Below, one piece after another: positions 10,170-18,851 of a stretch of DNA of 64,000 nt (position 1 is the first letter of the stretch; every line of letters starts with the position of its first letter). This stretch comes from UBA868 sp016776875. Lineage in GTDB: Bacteria; Pseudomonadota; Gammaproteobacteria; Arenicellales; UBA868. Below the pieces are notes generated by a model. It was not told the origin of the DNA. It did not search any database and worked only from the letters and a program-made list of their open reading frames with translations. The position numbers and the translations under genes were made by a program. The stretch spans positions 1,116,001-1,180,000 of the forward strand of contig CP179198.1 in the NCBI GenBank assembly GCA_051201585.1, read 5' to 3'.

Positions 10170-12123
10170 TTGACTGAACATGAACATCTGATCGACTCGC
10201 AATTTTTCGATAGCGTTTATCGGTGGCCGATAGCAAGCCGCCAATCACCATGATCAAACCGCCAAACCAAATCCATCGGATATATGGTTTGTAGTACAGA
10301 CGAACAGCCCAGCTTTTTCCATCCTCGAGAGGCTCACCTAATGCGACGTACAAATCTCGGGTCACGCCCGCATCAATAGAGGCTTCCGTCATTGGCATCT
10401 GCTGAACCAGATAGACGCGTTTTTCTGGACTGAGCGATGCAACAATCTGCTGCTGGTCTAAAACCGTAATTTTTCCTCTGTCAGCGGTGTAATTAGGTCC
10501 ATTGGATTTTTCGACTCCATCGAATCGAAATACGTAATTGCTGATTTGATAGGTCTCGCCCGGCGTCATCCTCAGATCTTTTTCGATCGAATAAATTGAA
10601 GTAAACGTGACCCCGATCACGAATACACCAATACCAAGATGAGCCATAGTCATACCAAAGACTGATCTGGGAATCCGTTTCATGGATCGGAGTCGGCTCC
10701 CTGAACGTGTTCGAGCCCATATCCCAGAGAGGGCGCTCATGATCGTCCAAAGGCCCAAAGTACCTCCAAGAGCCGCAGCAACGCTATAGGTCTGCATCAG
10801 TAGTGGCCACGTCAAACCCAGAGCAAGCGCGATAACGAACCCGGCACCCAGGGGCTCAATGAGTCGAGTGAGGTTATCTTTTTTCCATCGAAGCATCGCG
10901 CCCAGACCCAGGAGCAGGGCGAGTGGCGCCGTAATCGGGATAAATACGGCATTAAAGTACGGCGGCCCCACCGACAATTTACCCATGCCTAATGCGTCAA
11001 TCACAAGCGGGTAAAGGGTACCTAAGAGTATCGTGGCGGCCGACACCACGAGCAATACGTTATTCAGCAGTAACCCCGCCTCTCTCGAAACTAAGTTGAA
11101 TCCACCACTGCTCCTGATCGAGGGGGCCCGCCATGCATAAAGGGCTAGGGATCCCCCCACCACAATACCGAGAAAAATGAGAATAAAGAGTCCCCGGGTG
11201 GGGTCGGTAGCGAAAGCGTGTACGGAGGTCAATACACCGGATCGGACTAAAAAGGTTCCGAGGAGTGACAGCGAAAAAGCGAATACGGCGAGCAGAACGG
11301 TCCATGCTTTAAAAACCCCTCGCTTCTCAGTGGCAGCAAGTGAGTGAATAAGCGCGGTGCCCACCAGCCAGGGCATAAAAGAAGCGTTCTCAACCGGATC
11401 CCAGAACCACCAGCCTCCCCAGCCTAATTCGTAGTAGGCCCACCAACTGCCGAGCGCGATACCGGCGGTTAGAAAGACCCATGCGGCGAGTGTCCACGGG
11501 CGAGACCAGCGGGCCCATGCTGAATCCAAGCGGCCGCCGAGCAATGCGGCAATTGCAAAAGCAAAGGCCACGGAGAACCCAACATAGCCCATGTAAAGCA
11601 TGGGCGGATGAATTGCGAGCCCTGGATCTTGAAGAAGCGGATTAAGATCGCGCCCATCAATAGGCACCGGAAATTGGCGCTCAAAGGGATTGGAAGTGAA
11701 CAGGATAAAAAGCAGGAATCCGACGCTGACAAGGCCCATCACACCCAAAACGCGGGCCACCATTCGGTCGGGGACGCTTTTGCTGAACACAGCAACGCCA
11801 CCTGACCATACCGCCAGAATTAATGCCCAAAGAAGAAGAGAGCCTTCGTGTGCGCCCCATACCCCAGAGATAAGATAGATCAGCGGAAGGTTTGAGTTCG
11901 AGTTCTGTGCAACATAGGCCAGCGAAAAATCATGATTGATAAAAGCGCTGGTCAGGCAAGCGTAAGAAAGAAGCACGAGGACAAACTGCATCAGTGCCGC
12001 AGGGCGGGCCACTTTTATCCAAGGTAGGCGGTAACGCACCGCTCCCACGAGCGGCACAATACCCTGTAGGGATGCAACCAAAAGCGCTAATATCAGTGAG
12101 AACAGTCCAATCTCTGCGATCAT
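10162..12123 (-). CDS. ccmF: Cytochrome c heme lyase subunit CcmF
   Basis: Core of the System I heme-lyase that attaches heme to apocytochrome c in the periplasm. It is a 653-residue protein with about 14 membrane helices. The heme-handling WWD motif is visible around residue 230 as WGGWWFWDPVENASFMPWL, followed by ALIHS; a large periplasmic loop lies near 510-600 before the last helix. It overlaps ccmE by four bases. ccmG (dsbE), usually found between ccmF and ccmH, is absent at this junction. Confidence 0.96.
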   Translation of the reverse strand: MIAEIGLFSLILALLVASLQGIVPLVGAVRYRLPWIKVARPAALMQFVLVLLSYACLTSAFINHDFSLAYVAQNSNSNLPLIYLISGVWGAHEGSLLLWALILAVWSGGVAVFSKSVPDRMVARVLGVMGLVSVGFLLFILFTSNPFERQFPVPIDGRDLNPLLQDPGLAIHPPMLYMGYVGFSVAFAFAIAALLGGRLDSAWARWSRPWTLAAWVFLTAGIALGSWWAYYELGWGGWWFWDPVENASFMPWLVGTALIHSLAATEKRGVFKAWTVLLAVFAFSLSLLGTFLVRSGVLTSVHAFATDPTRGLFILIFLGIVVGGSLALYAWRAPSIRSSGGFNLVSREAGLLLNNVLLVVSAATILLGTLYPLVIDALGMGKLSVGPPYFNAVFIPITAPLALLLGLGAMLRWKKDNLTRLIEPLGAGFVIALALGLTWPLLMQTYSVAAALGGTLGLWTIMSALSGIWARTRSGSRLRSMKRIPRSVFGMTMAHLGIGVFVIGVTFTSIYSIEKDLRMTPGETYQISNYVFRFDGVEKSNGPNYTADRGKITVLDQQQIVASLSPEKRVYLVQQMPMTEASIDAGVTRDLYVALGEPLEDGKSWAVRLYYKPYIRWIWFGGLIMVIGGLLSATDKRYRKIASRSDVHVQSNA

Positions 12124-12560
12124 TGGACGCCCATGGCTTTGGCTTTATCGAGCGCATCAATGACTTCAGGCGGCATATACGTCTCATCGTGTTTGGCGAG
12201 AACTTGGGTTGCGGTAAAAAGCCCGTTGTCATCGACGCTGCCTTGCGCCACGATACCCTGGCCTTCGCGAAAAAGATCAGGCAGGATACCGGTATACGCC
12301 ACGGTTACGGTATTGGCGGTATCTGTTAGATCGAAACGGATCTCAAGGCTTTCGCCTGCCCGAGAAACACTTCCGTCAACTACCATGCCGCCCAGTCTAA
12401 ACGGTGAGCCGACTGGCGCTTCCCCTGTAACCACTTGAGAGGGGCTAAAAAACAGATTAATGTTTTCTTGAAGTGCCAGAAGCGCCAGACTGACCGCAAT
12501 ACCCACTCCGGCGACCAATAGCCCAACCAAAACCAATCTTTGACGCCGTTTTGGTTTCAT
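12120..12560 (-). CDS. ccmE: Heme chaperone CcmE
   Basis: Periplasmic, membrane-anchored heme chaperone. A single N-terminal helix (residues 9-28) precedes the OB-fold beta barrel. The heme-binding histidine is His124 within LAKHDETYMP, with the companion tyrosine at 128 (HXXXY form). GILPDLFREGQGIVAQG is the conserved barrel segment. 146 residues, normal length. It shares overlapping junctions with ccmD upstream and ccmF downstream, so the genes are translated as one operon. Confidence 0.96.
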   Translation of the reverse strand: MKPKRRQRLVLVGLLVAGVGIAVSLALLALQENINLFFSPSQVVTGEAPVGSPFRLGGMVVDGSVSRAGESLEIRFDLTDTANTVTVAYTGILPDLFREGQGIVAQGSVDDNGLFTATQVLAKHDETYMPPEVIDALDKAKAMGVQ

Positions 12561-12727
12561 CAGCGCTCGTCTTGATTCCGTGTTGCGTGTAGTAGAGATA
12601 ATGTCTGTCGAAGTTTCTTGTGTTTTCGGATGGGCCGTACAATCACAAGAATCATGGAAAGCGCCGTAATGCCATAGGCAGGCCAGACATAAGCGGCGTA
12701 TCCGCCCATTTGGAAAAATTCAAGCAT
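12560..12727 (-). CDS. ccmD: Heme exporter accessory protein CcmD
   Basis: Small single-helix protein that helps release holo-CcmE from the CcmABC complex. The likely start is the ATG at 12727, giving about 55 residues beginning MLEFFQMGGYAAYVWPAYG, the family hallmark, then a helix and a basic tail (RPIRKHKKLRQ). It overlaps the ccmC stop by eight bases. A longer reading upstream adds 16 unrelated residues and is unlikely. Confidence 0.9.
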   Translation of the reverse strand: MLEFFQMGGYAAYVWPAYGITALSMILVIVRPIRKHKKLRQTLSLLHATRNQDER

Positions 12728-13490
12728 GTGTTTTTCTTGCGAGTAATTCAGCAACCCACGCCGTGCGCCGCTCACCGTCGAGAATCTCTGCCCGCACGCT
12801 TGCCAGTAGCGTAACCAAGAAATGGAACTTAAAGCCAGCGGCTGTGAGTAGCAGTGGCACCAGCATACTCATGGCGATGGATGGCTTATCGAATTGAGTG
12901 ATAGTAGGGCCTTGATGGAGTGTATTCCACCATTCGACCGAGAAATGAATAATAGGGAGATTCACGACGCCAACTAACGCGAGAACCGCCCCCGCTCGTG
13001 ACGCCGTGCGACGATCATCGAAGGCGGAAACCAGTGCGATGTACCCGAGATATAAAAACAGCAAAATTAATTCCGAAGTCAAACGGGCATCCCACACCCA
13101 CCATGTACCCCACATAGGTTTACCCCAGAGGGATCCAGTGATTAATGCGATGAATGTGTAAGTGGCGCCAATCGGTGCGGCGGCCCGCGCGATTGCCTCA
13201 GCGAGTTTCATTCTCCAGATCAGACCGATTGCACTGCTAGCTGCCAGGACAACGTAAACGAACATCGACATCCAGGCGGACGGCACGTGGATATAGATAA
13301 TTCTGTGGCCTTCCCCTTGTTGATAATCGGTTGGAGCGAGATAGAGGCCACCGTAAAGACCAGCTATGATCAAAATCAGGCAAGCGGCGCCCACCCAAGG
13401 AATAATCAGCCCCGAGAAACGGTAAAAACTGGGCGGGGAACCGAGTCGGTGAAAACGGACAAGCCAAGTAGATCGAGTGGCGTTATTCAT
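12720..13490 (-). CDS. ccmC: Heme exporter protein CcmC
   Basis: Membrane protein that loads heme onto CcmE. Six membrane helices and a WWD motif (WGTWWVWDARLTSELILLF) near residue 130 are visible, with flanking periplasmic histidines (IYIHVPSAWMS and IIHFSVEWWNTLHQG). The 256-residue length is typical. It is the first gene of the minus-strand ccm run; ccmA and ccmB, which usually precede it and encode the ABC ATPase and permease, are missing, and the region upstream (13491-13718) is a divergent intergenic gap. Confidence 0.95.
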   Translation of the reverse strand: MNNATRSTWLVRFHRLGSPPSFYRFSGLIIPWVGAACLILIIAGLYGGLYLAPTDYQQGEGHRIIYIHVPSAWMSMFVYVVLAASSAIGLIWRMKLAEAIARAAAPIGATYTFIALITGSLWGKPMWGTWWVWDARLTSELILLFLYLGYIALVSAFDDRRTASRAGAVLALVGVVNLPIIHFSVEWWNTLHQGPTITQFDKPSIAMSMLVPLLLTAAGFKFHFLVTLLASVRAEILDGERRTAWVAELLARKTHA

Positions 13491-13718
13491 TTTAATTAAG
13501 CATCACGCATCTCGTGCAGACTCAGCAGATTTTTCGTTAATGTGGTTTTGGAACATTGAATTTTTATAACTCTAAAAATATGTTTAAATTCTAATCCAAC
13601 GACTGAATGTGGGCTATGGTTTCTTCACGTTTCCCTCGACATTTGCTGGCGCTATTACAACATAGACTGCCCATGCATCTTCCGACTCAAACCCCCTAGC
13701 GTCGCAACTTTTATTTTT

Positions 13719-14336
13719 ATGTTTGATCGTTTGACGCCAGACGGGCTAAGTAAATCGGTTAATCGACTCCGAAATGAGCCGGCAATTTCGATTGACTGTT
13801 TGTCAAATCAGGAGTGTCAGTCGCTGGTCAGCTTGGTTGACGGACTTAATTTTCGAAGCGCAATGCCCGTGACCGGCTCTAAGCAGCATCCCGTTTATCA
13901 GGATTTTGAACTGGATTATTGTATTCCTGCAAAACATGCGCTTTGGCAGATACCGGATTATCTCGGATCCCGGATCTCTTCGGTGCTTCCTGATGTCCGC
14001 GGCGTCGAAGCCAGCGAGGCTCATCGTTTCAGATTTAATGATTTAATCGTTCAGCGTTATCCCGCCGGTTGTCAGGGCATTAGCCCCCATCGGGACAGGG
14101 CAGACTATCGACTGGTGATTGGCATTCTCCTATTAAGTGGCGATGGGCATTTTCGAATCCACTCTGATCGTGACAAGGATCAAGGTCAGGTGATTCCATT
14201 TATTAAAGGGCAGCTTCTGTTAATGGGGGCGCCGGGTCTCTTCGCAGACTTTGTTCGTCCGTTTCATTCGGTGAGAGAAGTCAGTGTAACAAGGCGCACG
14301 ATTGGCATGCGGTTTGATCGCGCACTTTTAGCGTGA
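13719..14336 (+). CDS. 2-oxoglutarate/Fe(II)-dependent oxygenase-like protein
   Basis: A 205-residue protein with the metal- and cosubstrate-binding pattern of the double-stranded beta-helix oxygenases: HRD at residues 124-126 (ISPHRDRADY), a distal histidine at 183 (RPFHSVREVS) and arginines at 192-193 before TIGMRF, which would bind 2-oxoglutarate. The order and spacing fit small AlkB-like or prolyl-hydroxylase-like members, but the nucleic-acid-binding lid of AlkB is not recognisable. It is divergent from ccmC, across a 228-base gap, and 77 bases ahead of an acyl-CoA ligase. Substrate unknown. Confidence 0.65.
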   Translation: MFDRLTPDGLSKSVNRLRNEPAISIDCLSNQECQSLVSLVDGLNFRSAMPVTGSKQHPVYQDFELDYCIPAKHALWQIPDYLGSRISSVLPDVRGVEASEAHRFRFNDLIVQRYPAGCQGISPHRDRADYRLVIGILLLSGDGHFRIHSDRDKDQGQVIPFIKGQLLLMGAPGLFADFVRPFHSVREVSVTRRTIGMRFDRALLA

Positions 14337-14413
14337 GAGGTTTCAGACAAGATCAAAAGTTCCGGCTTTCAACACATGCTTCCCCGTAATGATCTCAGGT
14401 AATATTCTAGACT

Positions 14414-16063
14414 ATGAATGAACTTCTAATTCCCCGGACGCCGTCCGCTCATGAAAATCCCTTACTCATAAAGCAATTGCTCTCCAGGCTTACCGCGCAG
14501 CATGGCACGCGCGAGATTGTGTATGCCGGGGAAAAGCGATTCACCTATGATGAGTTCTATCGACGAATACTGCGCCTCGCCGGCGCTTTAAAACAGATCG
14601 GAATTCGCCCCGGCGACACCGTTGCCGTTATGGATTGGGATAGCCATCGTTATCTGGAGTGCTTTTTTGCAGTGCCGATCATTGGCGCGGTGTTGCACAC
14701 GATAAATATCCGACTTGCACCTGAACAGGTGCTTTATACGGTGAATCACGCCAAGGATACTGCAATCTTGGTTCACGATGAATTTCTGCCCTTATTGGAA
14801 ACCCTAAAAAACAAAACACCGACTGTTAAAAAATGGATACGTCTGACAGACGCTGGAGATGATGTTGATCCGGCTTGGGAACACATGATCGATGTCGAAT
14901 ACGAGGAGATGCTCTTTACGGCTGATTGTGAGTCTGCGCCTGAAGACTTTGATGAGAATATTCGGGCAACTACGTTTTATACGACGGGCACCACTGGCAA
15001 TCCGAAAGGGGTTTACTTTAGTCAGCGGCAGATTGTGCTGCATACGCTTGGTGTGAGCGTTGGCTTAACGAGCGCTGCCGAACAAGGTCGTCTTCATGTT
15101 GATGATGTCTATATGCCGATTACGCCTATGTTTCATGTTCATGCGTGGGGATTGCCGTATGTTGCAACCATGTTGGGACTAAAGCAGATCTATCCGGGGC
15201 GTTATGAACCGGAAAAACTTCTCTCATTAATTGAAGCAGAGGGCGTTACTTTTTCGCATTGTGTTCCCACAATTTTGCATATGTTGCTCAGTAATCCATT
15301 AGCCGACCAAGTTGATCTTTCAAAATGGAAAGTAATTATTGGTGGATCTGCGATGCCACCCGCGTTAGCAAAGCGAGCGCGGGATCTGGGTATTGATGTC
15401 TTCGGTGGATATGGAATGTCCGAGACTTGTCCAGTGCTCACACTTGCGCAGATCGATCTCGGCGATATTGCGGGGGATCAAAAAGAAGACCTCTCGCTTC
15501 GATGTAAGGCGGGTAGGGCAATCCCCCTTGTTGACCTTAAAGTCGTGGATGCTGAACTCAATGAAATGCCGCGCGACGGTGACGCGACAGGGGAGGTTGT
15601 GGTTCGCGCACCATGGCTGACACAAGGGTATCTTGATGATCCCGAACGTTCGGAGGAGTTGTGGCAGGGGGGCTACTTGCATACCGGCGATATCGGCCAT
15701 ATTGATTCAGCGGGATACCTCAAGGTAACCGATCGACTTAAAGATGTTATTAAAAGCGGAGGAGAATGGATTTCTTCTTTGGAGCTTGAAGATATCGCGC
15801 TGAGTTGTGAAGGCATTAGTGAGGCCGCAGCGATCGGTGTGCCCGACGAAAAATGGGGAGAAAGGCCCCTGTTATTGGTGGTCGGGACTCAGTCCGGACA
15901 GGATCTGACATCCGCCCAAACGATATTTGAAAACCTTGTGACAAAAGGTGTTTTAAGTGAATGGGCTATTCCCGTAATAAAGAATGTCGATGCAATTCCC
16001 AAAACCAGCGTTGGCAAAATCGACAAAAAGAAACTGCGCGAAATGTACGGTAATCTTGCTTAA
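14414..16063 (+). CDS. Medium/long-chain acyl-CoA ligase family (AMP-binding)
   Basis: ATP-dependent acid:CoA ligase of the ANL superfamily. Motifs in order: the phosphate-binding loop TTGTTGNPKG near residue 195, GGYGMSETCPV near 335, YLHTGDIGHIDSAGYL near 425, and the catalytic Lys535 in SVGKIDKKKLRE. The 549-residue length and overall pattern resemble AlkK/FadD-like enzymes and also DmdB, the methylmercaptopropionate-CoA ligase of DMSP breakdown. Without dmdA, dmdC or dmdD nearby I cannot choose between them. It ends before a strong terminator at 16264. Confidence 0.82.
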   Translation: MNELLIPRTPSAHENPLLIKQLLSRLTAQHGTREIVYAGEKRFTYDEFYRRILRLAGALKQIGIRPGDTVAVMDWDSHRYLECFFAVPIIGAVLHTINIRLAPEQVLYTVNHAKDTAILVHDEFLPLLETLKNKTPTVKKWIRLTDAGDDVDPAWEHMIDVEYEEMLFTADCESAPEDFDENIRATTFYTTGTTGNPKGVYFSQRQIVLHTLGVSVGLTSAAEQGRLHVDDVYMPITPMFHVHAWGLPYVATMLGLKQIYPGRYEPEKLLSLIEAEGVTFSHCVPTILHMLLSNPLADQVDLSKWKVIIGGSAMPPALAKRARDLGIDVFGGYGMSETCPVLTLAQIDLGDIAGDQKEDLSLRCKAGRAIPLVDLKVVDAELNEMPRDGDATGEVVVRAPWLTQGYLDDPERSEELWQGGYLHTGDIGHIDSAGYLKVTDRLKDVIKSGGEWISSLELEDIALSCEGISEAAAIGVPDEKWGERPLLLVVGTQSGQDLTSAQTIFENLVTKGVLSEWAIPVIKNVDAIPKTSVGKIDKKKLREMYGNLA

Positions 16064-16263
16064 AAAGCAGTTTGCCTCGATGTCTCTTCGGAGGGTAAAC
16101 TGGAGATCCTTTCAACTAGAAATAATAGGGGGTGATCCAATGTCGAGTGATATAGGAAACGTCACAGTTAACTTTGGTGTCTGTGCGGAATTCGGGAGCA
16201 CTCTCTCGTAGTTAAGCCAGCACCCTGTCCGGTGACAGTGTTTACTGTGACAGCCAATCACGG

Positions 16264-16286
16264 CGCCCCGCATAGCGGGGCGTTTT
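16264..16286. terminator. Bidirectional rho-independent terminator
   Basis: Arms CGCCCCGC and GCGGGGCG enclose an ATA loop and are followed by TTTT on the plus strand. It lies between the convergent acyl-CoA ligase (stop 16063) and the class III aminotransferase (stop 16290), so it can end both transcripts. The 200 bases before it contain only short, unconvincing frames. Confidence 0.8.
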
Positions 16287-16289
16287 GGT

Positions 16290-17627
16290 TTAAGGCGCTA
16301 GCGCATCTGTAATTTCGGATCCAAATCTTTCAAGCGTGTTGATCAATGCAGTACAAAATCCTTCACACATTTCGGCGGTAACCGGCAACGAAAGATTGAT
16401 CATGCCCCGCCGCGCGTAGAACTGCCCCGAATGCATCATCTCAAGGTGAATCAATTCATAGATTTTGTGTTGGGTCGGCGTTGGAGAATAGGGGGAGGTA
16501 GGGATAGCGCTTGAGAAATGCAGCGCCATCATGGATCCCATGCCAGTTAAATGAATGGGCAGGTTGAGCTGATTTAATCCTGATTTAAGTCTCTGACGAA
16601 ATTGCTCTCCCTGATTGAAAAATGAATCTGCGATCTTCGCCGTAAAGACTTCGTTCAATCCGGTAAACCCGGCTGTCATGCTTAAAATATTATTGTTAAA
16701 AGTACCAGCATGTGACCACGGATTGGTTTTGGTGGGGTCGAATCGATCAATGATGTCCGCACGACCGCCAAAAGCGCCAAAGCTGAGACCGCCGCCGAGA
16801 TATTTGCCGAGCGTTACAAGATCGGGTCGAATACCTAACATGCCATGCAGTCCCGATGCGCCATGGCGAGACGTCATCACTTCGTCAAACACTAATAGCG
16901 CGCCTGTTTTTGATGTCTCTTCCCGAATGGTCATTAAAAATTCGGATTGACCCGGAATGCATCCTCCGGCACCGATCATCGGCTCGATAATCACAGCAGC
17001 CAGTTTTGAACCTAACGCTCGTATTCTTTTTGCCGCTTGTTCGCTGTCGTTGAACTGAACACGGTGAATTGGATAAGGAATGTTTAGTGGGCTCTCGCCC
17101 GCGAAGCTCAGCACGCCGCCGTGATAACTCCCGTCGATTACCAGAATATCGGTTCGTTTAGTGAACGCCCGGGCGCTGCTGAGTGCGAGAATATTGGCCT
17201 CGGTTCCGGAGTTGCAAAAACGCATTCGCTCAATTGCAGGGAAACGCTCGCAGATCAGTTTGGCATACTGCGCCTCTGAAGATGTCGGCCCGCCTAAGGT
17301 TAAACCTTTCTTAAGCGCGTTAGAAATTGCACCCATAATCTTTGGATGGCTATGACCGTAAAGACCGGCGGTATATTCGCCCAGAAAGTCCTGGTAGGTA
17401 TGCCCGTCGATATCCTCTATATGCGCGCCTTGGGCGCGCTTGAGCGTGACAGGGAAAGGCGAGTAAAAAAGAACTGAGCGCGTATTTGCCCCCGGGAGAG
17501 CGTTTTTTGCGGTCTCGAATGCTTTTCGGCTCTTAGGGTTTTTGGAGGTGTATTGCTTTTGAGCCTTTTCGAGCGCCTGGTCGAGCGCATAAGTTGAATG
17601 ATTAATTTCTGTATTGAAAGACGTCAC
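16290..17627 (-). CDS. Class III aminotransferase, glutamate-1-semialdehyde-aminomutase-like
   Basis: PLP enzyme of the aspartate-aminotransferase fold. Recognisable segments are FLGEYTAGLYGHSHP near residue 85, the phosphate-contact CNSGTEAN near 140, DEVMTSRHG near 250, and PLP Lys275 in LGKYLGGGLSFGAFGG. These patterns are those of the GSA-aminomutase/omega-aminotransferase group. It is unlikely to be HemL itself, because it has an N-terminal extension and differs in typical HemL motifs; a transaminase on an amino acid or amine is more likely. The start is GTG just after a short piece that looks like the end of a LysE-type transporter. Confidence 0.78.
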   Translation of the reverse strand: MTSFNTEINHSTYALDQALEKAQKQYTSKNPKSRKAFETAKNALPGANTRSVLFYSPFPVTLKRAQGAHIEDIDGHTYQDFLGEYTAGLYGHSHPKIMGAISNALKKGLTLGGPTSSEAQYAKLICERFPAIERMRFCNSGTEANILALSSARAFTKRTDILVIDGSYHGGVLSFAGESPLNIPYPIHRVQFNDSEQAAKRIRALGSKLAAVIIEPMIGAGGCIPGQSEFLMTIREETSKTGALLVFDEVMTSRHGASGLHGMLGIRPDLVTLGKYLGGGLSFGAFGGRADIIDRFDPTKTNPWSHAGTFNNNILSMTAGFTGLNEVFTAKIADSFFNQGEQFRQRLKSGLNQLNLPIHLTGMGSMMALHFSSAIPTSPYSPTPTQHKIYELIHLEMMHSGQFYARRGMINLSLPVTAEMCEGFCTALINTLERFGSEITDALAP

Positions 17628-17634
17628 TTTTTAA

Positions 17635-17790
17635 TCATGTGAAGGAGTAAAAAAGCGTGAGGCCGAAACAAAAAAGAACAAAGAGTCCGCCAAGCGCTCG
17701 CCAAATTTTGTTATACCGGTCTCCGAAGAGAGCGGATTCGCGTAGCCAGGCGGTCGATTTTTTAAAGGCCACTTTGTCGGGATAACAGAC
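17635..17790 (-). pseudogene. Possible C-terminal remnant of a LysE/RhtB-type transporter
   Basis: On the minus strand this stretch can be read as FKKSTAWLRESALFGDRYN, then KIWRALGGLFVLF, ending FGLTLFYSFT if one T is added to a T5 run. The alternation of a basic amphipathic segment and a terminal hydrophobic helix resembles the end of LysE-family amino acid exporters. There is no start codon or upstream part; a 12-base inverted repeat stands where the rest of the gene should be. This is a weak, pattern-based call. Confidence 0.28.
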
Positions 17791-17825
17791 CGTTTTGGCT
17801 AAATAAGATATTCGCCAAAACGGTC
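17788..17825. repeat. Perfect 12-base inverted repeat
   Basis: The arms GACCGTTTTGGC (17788-17799) and GCCAAAACGGTC (17814-17825) are exact reverse complements around a 14-base AT-rich loop. It lies just beyond the DUF3303 gene stop at 17833 on the minus strand. No T tract follows on either side, so it is a weak intrinsic terminator at best; an operator or recombination scar is also possible. Confidence 0.7.
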
Positions 17826-17832
17826 GTGTCTA

Positions 17833-18135
17833 TTATTGCTGCGCCGCAAGCATTGCGTTGACAGTTTTTCGAGCGTTGTCGTCATCCATTACGGGTGTGA
17901 CAACAGGAAAAGTACACTGACCTGACCATGCCATTAACCAGGCTGTTAGTGCGTTTTGATCGTTGGTTTCTACGATCATGACGCCGCAGCCATTAGGCAC
18001 GTCATGCCATCGACCAATTTTTGTCACGCCCTCTGGGCATTCGTTCGCGATTTGCTCGTCAGTCATGGTGGCAAAAAAGGCTTGCGTATCTGCTTGTTTG
18101 TCCCGATCTATTTCGTATTGACACATAAAAATCAT
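17833..18135 (-). CDS. DUF3303 domain protein
   Basis: A 100-residue single-domain protein. It has the features of the DUF3303 family: a short first beta strand (MIFMCQYEI), the central PEGVTKIGRWHDVPNGCGVMIVE, the helix ALTAWLMAWSG and a closing PVVTPVMDDDNA. The fold is predicted to be ferredoxin-like, similar to small dimeric barrel proteins; no function is established. It is isolated on the minus strand, with a likely ribosome site (AAGGAGAAAAG) just before the ATG. Confidence 0.78.
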   Translation of the reverse strand: MIFMCQYEIDRDKQADTQAFFATMTDEQIANECPEGVTKIGRWHDVPNGCGVMIVETNDQNALTAWLMAWSGQCTFPVVTPVMDDDNARKTVNAMLAAQQ

Positions 18136-18353
18136 GTTACTTTTCTCCTTGAGTGGTTTGCAGCTTGATCAGTTTACATCTTCCCAGAGTCTTTTTGATA
18201 GGGTAGGGCGAGAGACGGGTCAAGGCGCGTCATTTGTAGACAAAATGAGCAAACCGGTACAGAAAATGCCTTATTTTCCAGACCAAGACCAAGACCAAGC
18301 AGCAATGGATATTGAGGTAGCGGGTCAACACACAACGAAACCGGATCATTATC

Positions 18354-18728
18354 ATGAGTACAATTAAAGACTACGCATCAGTACGGACGGTCATCGAGGA
18401 CTACATCAGGGGTAGCTTTACCGCCGATACGGCTCTGCTCAAGCGTTGCTTTCACCCGGATGCGTTGATGTCCGGGTTTTACTGTGGCGATTTAGATATC
18501 GGTTCACCCCAACCCTTCTATGATCAACTTGAGGCTGAGCCGTCAGCAGAGCGTTCAGGAGAGCCATATCAAGCCGAGATTAGTTTTATTCATATCGCGG
18601 GACGCGTGGCAAGCGCTGGATTAGTCGAAGCCAATCTTCTAGGTGCGGATTACGTTAATCATTTCCAACTGCTCAAAATTGAAGATGATTGGCGCATTAT
18701 AAGTAAGGTCTACGTTGACGCGGTTTGA
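18354..18728 (+). CDS. NTF2-like protein, putative lumazine-binding type
   Basis: A 124-residue cone-shaped NTF2-like fold protein. The start, VRTVIEDYIRGSFTADTALLKRCFHPDALMSG, is the typical first helix and hinge; the end, YVNHFQLLKIEDDWRIISKVYVDA, is the characteristic last strands of the Lumazine_bd_2/SnoaL-like group. No catalytic residues can be assigned. The 218 bases before it hold a short open frame ending in DQDQDQAAMDIEV that I do not recognise, including a CCAAGA triple repeat near 18284. Confidence 0.75.
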   Translation: MSTIKDYASVRTVIEDYIRGSFTADTALLKRCFHPDALMSGFYCGDLDIGSPQPFYDQLEAEPSAERSGEPYQAEISFIHIAGRVASAGLVEANLLGADYVNHFQLLKIEDDWRIISKVYVDAV

Positions 18729-18851
18729 GCATTAACGTCTCGCTTGATAGTGATTGGATTTCTCTCCTAATGTCATCACGCGACCAAGATCGTTGTCGCA
18801 TGTTTTTAGATAAACACGAACGCTCACAACTGGGTGGGCAGTTTCACCTTT

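Noticed and set aside
18283..18300. Triple CCAAGA tandem repeat
   Set aside because: Only three short copies in an intergenic region; not significant on its own.
18134..18367. Short frame reading LSGLQLDQFTSSQSLFD, like the end of a Y-family polymerase
   Set aside because: The match is loose, there is no upstream part, and it overlaps the start of the next gene. Too weak to list.
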